Assembly: GCA_937863945.1 (NCBI GenBank) | Contig: CALMIB010000316.1 | Coordinates: 1 to 16,001, forward strand | Direction: 5' to 3' | DNA length: 16,001 nt | Source of the DNA: an uncultured Longilinea sp. | Lineage (GTDB): Bacteria > Chloroflexota > Anaerolineae > Anaerolineales > Anaerolineaceae | In this document: positions 1-7,571 of the stretch, in pieces | How positions within the stretch are numbered: position 1 is the stretch's first letter | Layout: each line of letters begins with the position of its first letter | Position numbers and translations under genes: made by a program | Notes under the pieces: model-generated | Told to the model about the DNA's origin: nothing | What the model saw: the letters and a program-made list of their open reading frames with translations, nothing else | Database searches by the model: none

Positions 1-735
<735 letters not shown>

Positions 736-776
736 GATTGCATCCTTGGGAAAAAGCCATCCGCCGCGCCTGAAAA

Positions 777-1706
777 TCAGGCCTGGCGGAGCTGCTCGAA
801 AAGGGTTTTCTGGTGAGGCGTCAGGTTACGCGGCAGCGTCACTTTGATACGCGCGTACAAATCTCCGTAGGTATGGGGGGCCGAGAGTCGCGGCATGCCG
901 CGTCCGGTCAGGCGAAAAGCCTGCCCCGGCTGGGTGCCTTCGGGAATCGTGAGCATCACCTCGCCGGTCAGGGTGGGCACTTTTACCTGCCCGCCCAGTA
1001 CAGCCGTGAAGAGGTCGATGGAAACATCGGTGTACAGGTCATCCTCCTTGCGCTCGAAACGCGGATCGGATTCCACCTTCACAACCAGATACAAATCCTG
1101 CGCTTGCCCGGAGGGCGACGAACCCGCCGCGCCCTTCATGCGCACGCGGGTGCCCGTGCGCGCGCCGGCCGGGATCTTCACCTCCAGGCGGCGGTCGCCG
1201 ACCTGCACCGTGCGGGTGGTGCCGTGGTAGGCCTCGGCCAGGCTGATGCTCACCGGCACTTCGGCCGCGGGGACCGCCTGGCGCGGCTGCGCCGAAGCGC
1301 GCCGGGTTTGGGTGCGCGTGCCCGCGCCGCCCATGCCGCCAAAAATGGCGCTGAAGAAATCGGAAAAACCGCCCGCGCCGCCGAACAGATCATCCATGTT
1401 CACCCGCTGGCCGCCCGCGCCGGGCGACTGGCTGAACCAATCCTCCCAGTTAAAGTTTCCCTGCCGGCCGCCCTGCTGCCAGCTCGAATACGAATCGCCC
1501 AGTTGATCATACCGTTTGCGCTTCTGAGGATCCTTCAGCACCTCATAAGCTTCGTTGATCGATTTGAATTTCTCTTCAGCGGCCTTATCGCCGGGATTCT
1601 TGTCGGGGTGGTATTTTTTTGCCAGGTCGCGGTAGGCGCGTTTGATCTGATCCTCGCTTGCCTGTCGTTCCACGCCCAATACCTTGTAATAATCTTTGTA
1701 CTCCAT
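777..1706 (-). CDS. DnaJ-family co-chaperone without zinc finger (CbpA/DnaJ-B type)
   Basis: A 309-residue Hsp40 protein. The J domain covers about residues 1-70, with the HPD motif at 33-35 that stimulates DnaK ATPase. It is followed by a Gly/Phe-rich region (about 70-135, with repeated GG, FGG and GGMGG stretches) and the two-lobed substrate-binding C-terminal region (about 148-305; DLYLVVKV, DLYTDV, IPEGTQPGQ and GDLYARIKV are typical). The CxxCxGxG zinc-finger repeats of classical DnaJ are absent, which places it with CbpA/DnaJ-B co-chaperones of about 300 residues. It acts in the cytoplasm with DnaK. No dnaK or grpE lies nearby, so it is not the canonical dnaK-operon copy. It appears to be the first gene of an operon with the downstream HtrA-like protease. 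No Shine-Dalgarno is seen before the ATG; the promoter -10 lies only 6 nt upstream. Confidence 0.93.
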   Translation of the reverse strand: MEYKDYYKVLGVERQASEDQIKRAYRDLAKKYHPDKNPGDKAAEEKFKSINEAYEVLKDPQKRKRYDQLGDSYSSWQQGGRQGNFNWEDWFSQSPGAGGQRVNMDDLFGGAGGFSDFFSAIFGGMGGAGTRTQTRRASAQPRQAVPAAEVPVSISLAEAYHGTTRTVQVGDRRLEVKIPAGARTGTRVRMKGAAGSSPSGQAQDLYLVVKVESDPRFERKEDDLYTDVSIDLFTAVLGGQVKVPTLTGEVMLTIPEGTQPGQAFRLTGRGMPRLSAPHTYGDLYARIKVTLPRNLTPHQKTLFEQLRQA

Positions 1707-1712
1707 GACTAG

Positions 1713-1742
1713 ATTGTATGCTCAGGAAGGCCGCAGAGTCAA
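1713..1742 (-). promoter_or_regulatory. Promoter of the dnaJ-like gene, probably leaderless
   Basis: On the minus strand a TTGACT -35 box (1742-1737) and a TACAAT -10 box (1718-1713) are separated by 18 nt. The -10 box ends only 6 nt before the ATG at 1706, so transcription would begin at or next to the start codon. No Shine-Dalgarno is present, which fits a leaderless mRNA. The boxes are seen directly; the leaderless reading is inference. Confidence 0.6.
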
Positions 1743-1840
1743 GTGCGTACTTCCGGCTCTTATGGAACTCTAACAAAAAACTATCCCGACTGAAGGCATT
1801 ACAACTGCTTTACATTTTACCGGCCGCAAAAGTTCCGTGC

Positions 1841-1846
1841 TATGAT
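1841..1846 (+). promoter_or_regulatory. Candidate -10 element of the sensor-pair operon
   Basis: TATGAT lies 7 nt before the ATG at 1854 and overlaps the alternative ATG at 1842. If used, the transcript would start at about 1854, which would make 1854 the true, leaderless start. The -35 region is weak (TTACCG at 1817-1822, 18-nt spacing). No Shine-Dalgarno precedes either ATG. Confidence 0.4.
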
Positions 1847-1853
1847 TAAAAAC

Positions 1854-3497
1854 ATGACTGCTCCCCGTGACCGCATCCTCATCGTCGAAAATGATCCCGT
1901 CATCAGCGACACCCTCGGCCGCCAGATTCTGAGCGCCGCCGGTTACCAGTACCTGGTGGTTTCGGATGGCTCTTCGGCCATCAACCGCGCCCTGCAATAC
2001 GCACCCGACGCCATCATCGCCGAACTCAACCTGCCCGGCCTGACCGGCAAAGACCTGCTGGTGGCGCTGGCCTCGCAGGGGCTCGAAATCCCGGTCATCC
2101 TGCTGGCCGCGAAGGGCCAGGAGGCGGACATTGTGCAGACCTTCCGCCTGGGCGCGAGCGATTACCTGACCTGGCCGGCGCGCGAGCCCGAAGTGATCAA
2201 CGTGGTGGAACGCGTCCTCAAGCAGGTGCACGAGCGCCGCGAACGCGAGCGCCTGACCCGCCAGTTGCACAACACCAACCAGGAGTTGCAGCAGCGCGTG
2301 CGCGAGCTCACCGCCATTTTCTCGGTCGGTAAAGCGGTCACCTCGGTCACCGACCAGGCGCAGGTCTTTGAAAAGATCCTGGAAGGCGCCACGCACGTCA
2401 CCCAGGCCGAATTGGGCTGGTTCATGCTGCGCGACGAACCCTCCAAGGCCTACGTGCTGGCGGCCGGGCGCAACCTGCCGGCTTCGCTGCCGGTGCAGGT
2501 CGGCCGCCCGTGGGATGACGGCATCAGTTCGCTGGTGGGGCTTTCCGGCGAATCGCTCAGCATTCACGGCGAACCGCTCAAGCGCTTCAAAATCGCCGCG
2601 CTCGGCCAGTCGGCGCTGATTGTGCCGGTCAAAGTGCAAAAGCAGGCCATCGGTCTGCTGGTGATGATGCGCAAACAGCCCATACCCTTCACCGCCAGCG
2701 ACCAGCACCTGCTGGAAGCCCTGGCCGACTATGCCGCCATTTCACTGGTCAACTCGCGCCTGTTCCGCAAGGCGGAAGACCGCGCCCGCATTCAGCAGAC
2801 TACGGCTGAAATTGCCCAACTGGGCGAAAAGGTGAACAACGCCCTGCTGCTGTCGCTGCGCCAGGAACTGCGCGGTCCGATGGAACTGGCCCGCAACGGC
2901 ATGGACTACCTGACCAAAGACATCACCGCCCGCTGGACACCCGACCAGCGCCAGGCGCTTTCCACCATTCAGGATCAAATCGCCTACACCAGCCGGCTGG
3001 CCGAATCGCTGCAAACCACCGAGGGTCTGCATGGCTCGCCCGCCAACCTGACCGAAATTGCGCGCGCAGCCGCCAACCGCTTGCAGCCATTTTGCGCGCC
3101 CTACAACCTGAGCCTGGCCGTCAACCTGCCCGCCGAGGCGCTCAACGTTCAGGCCGATGCCGCGTTGCTGGCTCAAGCCGTCAACGGCCTGCTCAACTAC
3201 GCCCTGCGCGAATCGACCTCCGGCAGCCAGGCCGGCCTGCGGGTCGAACGCACGCCCGAAGGGCTGGCGCACCTCAGCATCCAGTTCATCGGCCCCTCGT
3301 TCGACACCAACACTCTCACGCGCATCTTCAACACAGCGCCGCTCAATGATCCCAACCGCTCGCGCCGCTTCTTCTCCGCGGTCATTTCCCTGCCGCTGGT
3401 CAAGGAAATTGTGCTCAAATTCAATGGAAAGATCTGGGCCGACCGCCAACCCGGTCAAACCACGGTCTTCCACATGCTCCTACCGGTTTCGCAATAA
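1854..3497 (+). CDS. Receiver-GAF-pseudokinase protein (degenerate hybrid sensor)
   Basis: A 547-residue protein if begun at 1854; an in-frame ATG at 1842 would add four residues. Domains: receiver-like (about 2-125), a charged coiled linker (about 125-150), GAF (about 155-300), then a HisKA/HATPase-like part (about 315-547). The receiver keeps acidic residues Glu12 and Asp14 and Lys87, but the phospho-accepting Asp is Glu57 (codon GAA at 2022-2024), and the usual Thr before the Lys is Ala. In the kinase part the H-box His is Gln337 (CAG at 2862-2864, context RQELRGP). The N-box reads GLLNYAL, the G1 box FIGPSF, and no GTGLGL G2 box is present. It therefore looks unable to accept or transfer phosphate. 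It sits 18 bp before an intact kinase of similar plan, so a regulatory-partner role is plausible but inferred. Confidence 0.85.
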   Translation: MTAPRDRILIVENDPVISDTLGRQILSAAGYQYLVVSDGSSAINRALQYAPDAIIAELNLPGLTGKDLLVALASQGLEIPVILLAAKGQEADIVQTFRLGASDYLTWPAREPEVINVVERVLKQVHERRERERLTRQLHNTNQELQQRVRELTAIFSVGKAVTSVTDQAQVFEKILEGATHVTQAELGWFMLRDEPSKAYVLAAGRNLPASLPVQVGRPWDDGISSLVGLSGESLSIHGEPLKRFKIAALGQSALIVPVKVQKQAIGLLVMMRKQPIPFTASDQHLLEALADYAAISLVNSRLFRKAEDRARIQQTTAEIAQLGEKVNNALLLSLRQELRGPMELARNGMDYLTKDITARWTPDQRQALSTIQDQIAYTSRLAESLQTTEGLHGSPANLTEIARAAANRLQPFCAPYNLSLAVNLPAEALNVQADAALLAQAVNGLLNYALRESTSGSQAGLRVERTPEGLAHLSIQFIGPSFDTNTLTRIFNTAPLNDPNRSRRFFSAVISLPLVKEIVLKFNGKIWADRQPGQTTVFHMLLPVSQ

Positions 3498-3515
3498 GAT
3501 ACGCAGGCAGTCGAG

Positions 3516-5432
3516 ATGACCCAAGCGCACATCCTGGTGGCAATTTCAGATCAGCAAATCACATTCCTGCTGGAACGGGTCTTGAAATCGGCCGGATACT
3601 CCATCCGCTTGCAGGAAAACCCGGCTTCCATTCAACGCACCGTCGAGTTGAACCCGCCCACCCTGATCATCCTGGGCGAAACCGTTGGAAGCGCGAGCGG
3701 GATGGAAATCGCGGCAGCCCTGCTGCGGCGCTTCCCGGCCATCCCGGTGCTGCTGTTCATCTCGCAGGAATCACCCGCGCTGCTCAAACAGGCCCTGCAA
3801 CTCGGCGTGAGCGACACGTTCTGCCTGCCGCTGCGCACCGATGACATCCTCAAAGCGGTGCAGGCCAGCCTGGACAAGGCCCAGCAGCGCAAAGATTGGG
3901 TGCTGCTGGAATCGCGGCGCGCCACAGCCGGTTTGCAGCGCCAGATCAGCGAAATGCAAACGCTGGCCGAACTGGCCCGCACCATCAACAGCTCGCTGGA
4001 TCTGGACATCGTCCTGCAGGCGGTAGTCGAAGCCGCCGTCAAGCTCACCAACGCCGACGAGGGCAGCCTGCTGCTGGTGGACGACGTGACCGGCGAGCTG
4101 TACATGCGCGCCTCGCGCAACTTCCAGGACGAATTTGCGCGCACCTTCCGCATCCCCATTCAGGATACACTGGCCGGTTCGGTGGTGCGCAGCGGGCAGC
4201 CCGTGTTGATGGACGAAAATACGCCGCAGAAGATCAAGACCTCTTACCTGGTGCAAAGCCTGGTGTACGTGCCGCTGCGCGTCCACCAGAGCGTCATCGG
4301 CGTGCTGGGCATTGACAACCGCGCCAAGAAAATCCCCTTCAAAGATCACGATGTCCAGTTGCTCTCGGCGCTGGCCGAATTTGCCTCCATCGCCATCGTC
4401 AACGCCAGCCGCTTCTCCGATACATCCGCCGAGCGCAACAAGCTGGGCACCATTCTGGCCAAAATCCAGGACGGCGTGATCGTCTTCGATCAGGATCAGC
4501 GCCTGGTGCTGGTCAACCAGATGGCCGCCGGCGCCTTCAAGCTGGATGATGCCAGCCTGGCCGGGCAGCCGCTGCAGGATGTGTTTACCCATCCCGACCT
4601 GCTGGCGCTGGTGGATTCAGGCAGCAAAACCATGACCAACCGCGCCGAAATTGCCGTGGAAGACGGGCGCATCTTCAGCGCGCAAATCACCCCCATCGCG
4701 GGGGTGGGCGCGGCCGTCACCATGCACGACATCACCAACCTGAAGAAGCTCGACCGTATCAAGAGCGATTTTGTCAGCACGGTCTCGCACGATCTGCGTT
4801 CGCCGCTCACGGCCATCCTCGGCTACGTGGAGCTGATCGAACGCGCCGGGCCGGTCAATGAACTGCAGCGCGATTTCGTCCACCGCGTGCAAACCAGCGT
4901 GCACAACATCACCCACCTGGTGGACGACCTGGTGGAGCTGGGCCGGATCGAATCCGGCTTCGATTCGCGCAAAGAGCCGGTGCACCTCGAACAGCTCATT
5001 CCACTGGTCGTGGATCAGTTAAAAAAGCAAATGGACGATAAACACCAGACGTTGTTGCTGGAAGTGCCGGAGGTTTTACCGCCCGTGTTTGCCAACCCGG
5101 TGCAACTGCGCCAGATGGTGGAAAACCTGCTCGAAAACGCCAGCAAGTACACGCATCCGGGCGGGATCGTCACCGTGCATGCCACCCTGGAAGATCAGCA
5201 AATCATCCTGCGGTTCATCGACAACGGCATTGGCATCCCCCAGGTGGATCTGCCGTTCATCTTTGACAAGTTTTACCGCGCCAGCAACGCGAACAACGAG
5301 ATGTCCGGCACCGGCCTGGGGTTATCCATCGTGCGCTCGATCGTCGAGGCGCACCAGGGCCGCATCTGGGTGGAATCGCAGCCCGACGAGGGCAGCACCT
5401 TCACCGTGGTTCTTCCGGTCATCCAGGAATAG
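3516..5432 (+). CDS. Sensor histidine kinase with degenerate receiver, GAF and PAS domains
   Basis: A 638-residue protein. Domains: receiver-like (about 3-122), coiled linker (about 122-145), GAF (about 148-300), PAS (about 305-410), HisKA dimerisation (about 412-480) and HATPase_c (about 525-636). The kinase core is complete: His425 in VSHDLRSP, N-box Asn537 and Asn541 in ENLLENASKY, G1 DNGIGIP (569-575) and G2 GTGLGLS (598-604). The receiver is not: the phospho-acceptor position is Gly54 (IILGETV) and the conserved Lys is replaced (ISQES), though Asp12 remains. It has no membrane segment, so it is probably a cytoplasmic kinase sensing a small ligand or redox state through GAF/PAS. No partner response regulator is encoded in the window. 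It follows the pseudokinase gene by 18 bp and ends just before a strong terminator. Confidence 0.93.
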   Translation: MTQAHILVAISDQQITFLLERVLKSAGYSIRLQENPASIQRTVELNPPTLIILGETVGSASGMEIAAALLRRFPAIPVLLFISQESPALLKQALQLGVSDTFCLPLRTDDILKAVQASLDKAQQRKDWVLLESRRATAGLQRQISEMQTLAELARTINSSLDLDIVLQAVVEAAVKLTNADEGSLLLVDDVTGELYMRASRNFQDEFARTFRIPIQDTLAGSVVRSGQPVLMDENTPQKIKTSYLVQSLVYVPLRVHQSVIGVLGIDNRAKKIPFKDHDVQLLSALAEFASIAIVNASRFSDTSAERNKLGTILAKIQDGVIVFDQDQRLVLVNQMAAGAFKLDDASLAGQPLQDVFTHPDLLALVDSGSKTMTNRAEIAVEDGRIFSAQITPIAGVGAAVTMHDITNLKKLDRIKSDFVSTVSHDLRSPLTAILGYVELIERAGPVNELQRDFVHRVQTSVHNITHLVDDLVELGRIESGFDSRKEPVHLEQLIPLVVDQLKKQMDDKHQTLLLEVPEVLPPVFANPVQLRQMVENLLENASKYTHPGGIVTVHATLEDQQIILRFIDNGIGIPQVDLPFIFDKFYRASNANNEMSGTGLGLSIVRSIVEAHQGRIWVESQPDEGSTFTVVLPVIQE

Positions 5433-5445
5433 CCGCCGGAATAAA

Positions 5446-5489
5446 AAAAGCACATCCGAAGGCCCCGGCGGACCTTCGGATGTGCTTTT
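5446..5489 (+). terminator. Strong intrinsic terminator after the histidine kinase gene
   Basis: A perfect 17-bp stem (AAAAGCACATCCGAAGG at 5446-5462 with its complement at 5473-5489) has a 10-nt loop. It is flanked by an A tract on the left and a T tract on the right, starting about 14 bp after the stop codon. The symmetrical A/T flanks mean it could also stop transcription from the minus strand. Confidence 0.93.
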
Positions 5490-5498
5490 AATGCAAGC

Positions 5499-5533
5499 CT
5501 CCGCCGGGGGCGGTGAGGGAAAACCCGGCGGAG
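5499..5533 (+). repeat. GC-rich intergenic hairpin
   Basis: CTCCGCCGGG (5499-5508) pairs perfectly with CCCGGCGGAG (5524-5533) around a 15-nt loop. No T tract follows, so it is not an obvious terminator. It lies just downstream of the kinase terminator, in the gene-free stretch 5433-5890. Confidence 0.6.
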
Positions 5534-5542
5534 ACTTTCGCC

Positions 5543-5570
5543 AAAGGAGGAGACAGCGATGAGCATCTAG
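5543..5570 (+). other. Perfect Shine-Dalgarno plus three-codon mini-ORF
   Basis: AAAGGAGG (5543-5550) stands 8 nt before ATG AGC ATC TAG (5559-5570), encoding Met-Ser-Ile. A second perfect anti-16S match, AGGAGGTG (5569-5576), overlaps the stop codon, and a run of six T's follows at about 5582-5587. No longer frame uses either site sensibly. It could be a remnant of a lost gene or a ribosome-binding decoy/leader; function unknown. The remaining sequence from 5590 to 5783 holds nothing I recognise. Confidence 0.35.
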
Positions 5571-5783
5571 GAGGTGTCCTGTTTTTTCCGTCTCCAATAC
5601 AGATGATAACCAAAACAAACCGGCCGATCTATTGTTGAAAGTCACCGCTTGCGGATGATTTTGCTCACCGCAAAAACGCCAAATGGCAGGTGGAAAACCG
5701 GGAGGGCTGCATTCCGGGATAGTGTGACCTGGCATAACAGTTGCACCGTGGTTTGAACCCGCAAAACCGTTTCCAACCCCTGC

Positions 5784-5812
5784 TTGACGAGGGTCAACGG
5801 TTATGCTACTAT
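5784..5812 (+). promoter_or_regulatory. Sigma70-type promoter of the LysM lipoprotein gene
   Basis: TTGACG (5784-5789) and TACTAT (5807-5812) are separated by exactly 17 nt, predicting a start near 5819 and a leader of about 70 nt. The leader contains a small hairpin (CCTGTC at 5840-5845 with GACAGG at 5854-5859) and an AAGGAGAT ribosome-binding site at 5876-5883. Confidence 0.7.
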
Positions 5813-5890
5813 GTTAAGGATTAAAATACACGCAATAAACCTGTCTGGCAAGCGACAGGCCGCCATTTTTCCCTGAAGGAGATCGTCCCA

Positions 5891-6526
5891 ATGCCCAAAA
5901 AAATGCTCACCTTGCTTACGATTGTGGTGTTGTTAAGCGTGTCCCTGAGCGCCTGCATTTTGCCAGCTTCCACCCCGCCGCCCACGGTGAATGCCACCGC
6001 CACCGGCGGCCTGCCCTTCCCGGTGAGCTCGCCGAATGCCATGCTGACTGAAATCGTCAGCGGCACGCAGACCGCCCAGGCCGGCAGCCAGCCGGCCGGC
6101 GCAGTCACCCAGCCGCCTGCCCAGCCCACCGCCGAACCCGTGGTGGTGCCCACCGCCACGCTGGCGGTTGTGCCCACCGCCACGCCGGGCCGCCCGTCCA
6201 GCTACATCGTCCAGAAAGGCGAATCGCAGTACTGCCTGGCGCGCCGCTTCAACGTCAACCCGGCTGACCTGGCCGCGCTGAACGGCCTATCCGCCAACGC
6301 CTTCCTCGATCCCGGCATGACGCTCAAAATCCCGCAGAGCGGATCGTGGACTTTTGGCGACCGCGCCTTGAAGACGCACCCCGTGGTCTATACGGTTGCC
6401 TCCGGCGACAGCATCTATTCGATCGCCTGCGCCTTTGGCGACGTGGACCCCAACATGATCATCCTGGCCAACGGTCTCAAGGAACCTTACACCCTGACCA
6501 CCGGCCAATCGCTGCAAATCCCCTAA
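5891..6526 (+). CDS. Lipoprotein with two C-terminal LysM domains
   Basis: A 211-residue protein. A signal peptide (hydrophobic at about 6-18) ends in the lipobox LSAC with Cys22, so it is probably a membrane-anchored, extracytoplasmic lipoprotein. Residues about 26-104 are a low-complexity Thr/Pro/Ala linker with PTAT-type repeats. Two LysM modules follow, about 105-148 (starting YIVQKGES) and 167-211 (starting YTVASGDS), each ending in a KIP or QIP motif. LysM binds N-acetylglucosamine-containing glycans such as peptidoglycan. There is no enzymatic domain, so a wall-binding or structural role is inferred. Each LysM module contains one internal Cys (115 and 180), which could pair. The gene has its own promoter and a terminator, so it appears to be monocistronic. 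Confidence 0.88.
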   Translation: MPKKMLTLLTIVVLLSVSLSACILPASTPPPTVNATATGGLPFPVSSPNAMLTEIVSGTQTAQAGSQPAGAVTQPPAQPTAEPVVVPTATLAVVPTATPGRPSSYIVQKGESQYCLARRFNVNPADLAALNGLSANAFLDPGMTLKIPQSGSWTFGDRALKTHPVVYTVASGDSIYSIACAFGDVDPNMIILANGLKEPYTLTTGQSLQIP

Positions 6527-6551
6527 CCCAACGCCTGCTTCGACCATTCCT

Positions 6552-6585
6552 GCGCGGGAGGTTGCCATCTCCCGCGCTTTATTGT
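6552..6585 (+). terminator. Intrinsic terminator of the LysM gene
   Basis: A 9-bp GC-rich stem, GCGCGGGAG (6552-6560) with CTCCCGCGC (6569-6577), has an 8-nt loop and is followed by TTTATTGTT. It begins 25 bp after the LysM stop codon. Confidence 0.88.
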
Positions 6586-6590
6586 TAAGC

Positions 6591-6822
6591 AGAAAGCCGC
6601 AGTGATCACCGAGAGCAGAGAGAGGAAGAGAGAGATCCAAATAGCAGGAACGCCATACCCCGGCACAATTTTCCCCTGTGAAATCCGTGCAAGAAAGGTA
6701 AAATCAGGCTGTTGCTCTCGCTCCTCCTCTTTCTCTGTGCCCTCTGTGTTCTTTGTGGCTTTCTTATCCCGTTCTTCTCATTCTGACTCCTCCTCTTTCT
6801 CTGTGCCCTCTGTGGCTTTCTT
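6591..6822. repeat. CACAGAG-type intergenic repeats, two direct copies plus an inverted relative
   Basis: A 28-nt sequence ending TCTGTGCCCTCTGTG occurs identically at 6721-6748 and 6787-6814, 66 nt apart. The copy at 6787 extends as GGCTTTCTT to about 6822. Position 6591-6634 is a diverged inverted copy: AGAAAGCCGCAG matches the reverse complement of the right end (AGAAAGCCACAG) at 11 of 12 positions. The right copies end about 50 bp before the NUDIX start. No coding frame with protein-like composition crosses this stretch. It resembles the intergenic repeat pair at 12591-12786. Confidence 0.7.
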
Positions 6823-6870
6823 CCCTGTGGCATACTTCTTCTTCCTGGCTTTCTTTAGAAAGGACTCCCC

Positions 6871-7410
6871 ATGATCTTCGAAGAACTCAAACGCGATACG
6901 GTGTACCAGGGACGCGCCTTTGGCGTCCAATTGGTGCGCATGCGCCTGCCCGGCGACCGGCTGCGCGATTACGACCTGGTCCGCCATAACCCCTCCGTCA
7001 CAGTTGTGCCGCTGGATGACAAAGGCCGCCTGCTGTTCGTGCGCCAGTTCCGCCTGGGCGCCGGCGGTGACCTGTTGGAGCTGCCCGCCGGGGTGATGGA
7101 AACCGGCGAGGAACCCCTGGACTGCGCCGCGCGCGAAATCCGCGAAGAAACCGGCTTTTCGGCCGGCAAGCTCGAACTGCTGGGCGATTTTTTCCTGGCG
7201 CCCGGCTATTGCGACGAGCACATGTACGTCTTCCTCGCCACCGGCCTGCTGCCCGATCCGCTGGAGCAGGACGAAGACGAGTTCCTGGAAATCGAGGCCA
7301 TCCCCGCCGCCGAAGCCCTCAAACTGGCGCGCGAGAACCACATCCAGGACAGCAAAACCCTGGCCTCGCTGCTGCTGGCGCTGCCCTGGCTGAACCAGTC
7401 GCGCGGTTAG
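6871..7410 (+). CDS. NUDIX hydrolase, ADP-ribose pyrophosphatase-like
   Basis: A 179-residue protein with a complete Nudix box (residues 74-96, Gx5Ex7REUxEExGU, containing REIREETGF). This box binds Mg2+ and cleaves a nucleoside diphosphate linked to another moiety. The layout (an N-terminal beta region, AGVMETGE leading into the box, then LAPGYCDEHMYVFLA after it) is that of ADP-ribose/ADP-sugar pyrophosphatases, which form AMP and ribose-5-phosphate. The exact substrate cannot be read from the sequence. It is cytoplasmic. AAAGGA at about 6859-6864 serves as ribosome-binding site. It is followed 11 bp later by a methyltransferase gene remnant with its own good ribosome-binding site, so the original operon was probably NUDIX-methyltransferase. 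Confidence 0.93.
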   Translation: MIFEELKRDTVYQGRAFGVQLVRMRLPGDRLRDYDLVRHNPSVTVVPLDDKGRLLFVRQFRLGAGGDLLELPAGVMETGEEPLDCAAREIREETGFSAGKLELLGDFFLAPGYCDEHMYVFLATGLLPDPLEQDEDEFLEIEAIPAAEALKLARENHIQDSKTLASLLLALPWLNQSRG

Positions 7411-7421
7411 GAGGATTCACC

Positions 7422-7571
7422 GTGTTCCCCGACGACCTCAACCAAAAGGCCAGCGGCATCTGGGACCGCAACGCCGCCTTCTGGGACGGCTATTTTCAAG
7501 AAGGCAACGATTTTCACCGCCTGCTGGTGTCGCCGGCCGCGGCCGTTCGGTGCTGGTGCACTGCGTGCTGA
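7422..7571 (+). pseudogene. 5' remnant of a SAM-dependent methyltransferase gene
   Basis: A GGAGGA ribosome-binding site (about 7410-7415) precedes GTG at 7422. The first ~40 residues (FPDDLNQKASGIWDRNAAFW, then GDGYF-like and EGNDFHRLLVSPA stretches) look like the N-terminus of class I methyltransferases, whose SAM-binding motif normally follows within the next 30 residues. Here the frame breaks into an unrelated tail (AVRCWCTAC) and stops at 7569-7571. No SAM-binding glycine motif is present in any frame, so about 200 residues are missing. It is presumably non-functional, though a 49-residue peptide could still be translated. The family call rests on recalled similarity of a short N-terminal stretch. 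Confidence 0.6.

Noticed and set aside
813..1712. Long plus-strand open frame (299 codons) opposite the dnaJ-like gene
   Set aside because: It is the antisense shadow of a well-supported DnaJ protein. Its composition (His/Arg/Ala/Gly-rich) is typical of antisense frames in GC-rich genes and it shows no domain.
1770..2708. Minus-strand open frame (312 codons) opposite the first sensor gene
   Set aside because: It mirrors the receiver-GAF coding frame, has low-quality His/Gln/Gly-rich composition and no recognisable motif.
5322..5735. Minus-strand open frame through the terminator region
   Set aside because: It runs through the terminator hairpin and the 3' end of the kinase gene, has repeat-like Pro/Ser composition and no ribosome-binding site.
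6721..6814. Two 28-nt direct repeats considered as a minimal CRISPR
   Set aside because: Only two copies, a pyrimidine-only low-complexity style, no cas genes, and an inverted relative nearby. This fits a dispersed intergenic repeat better.
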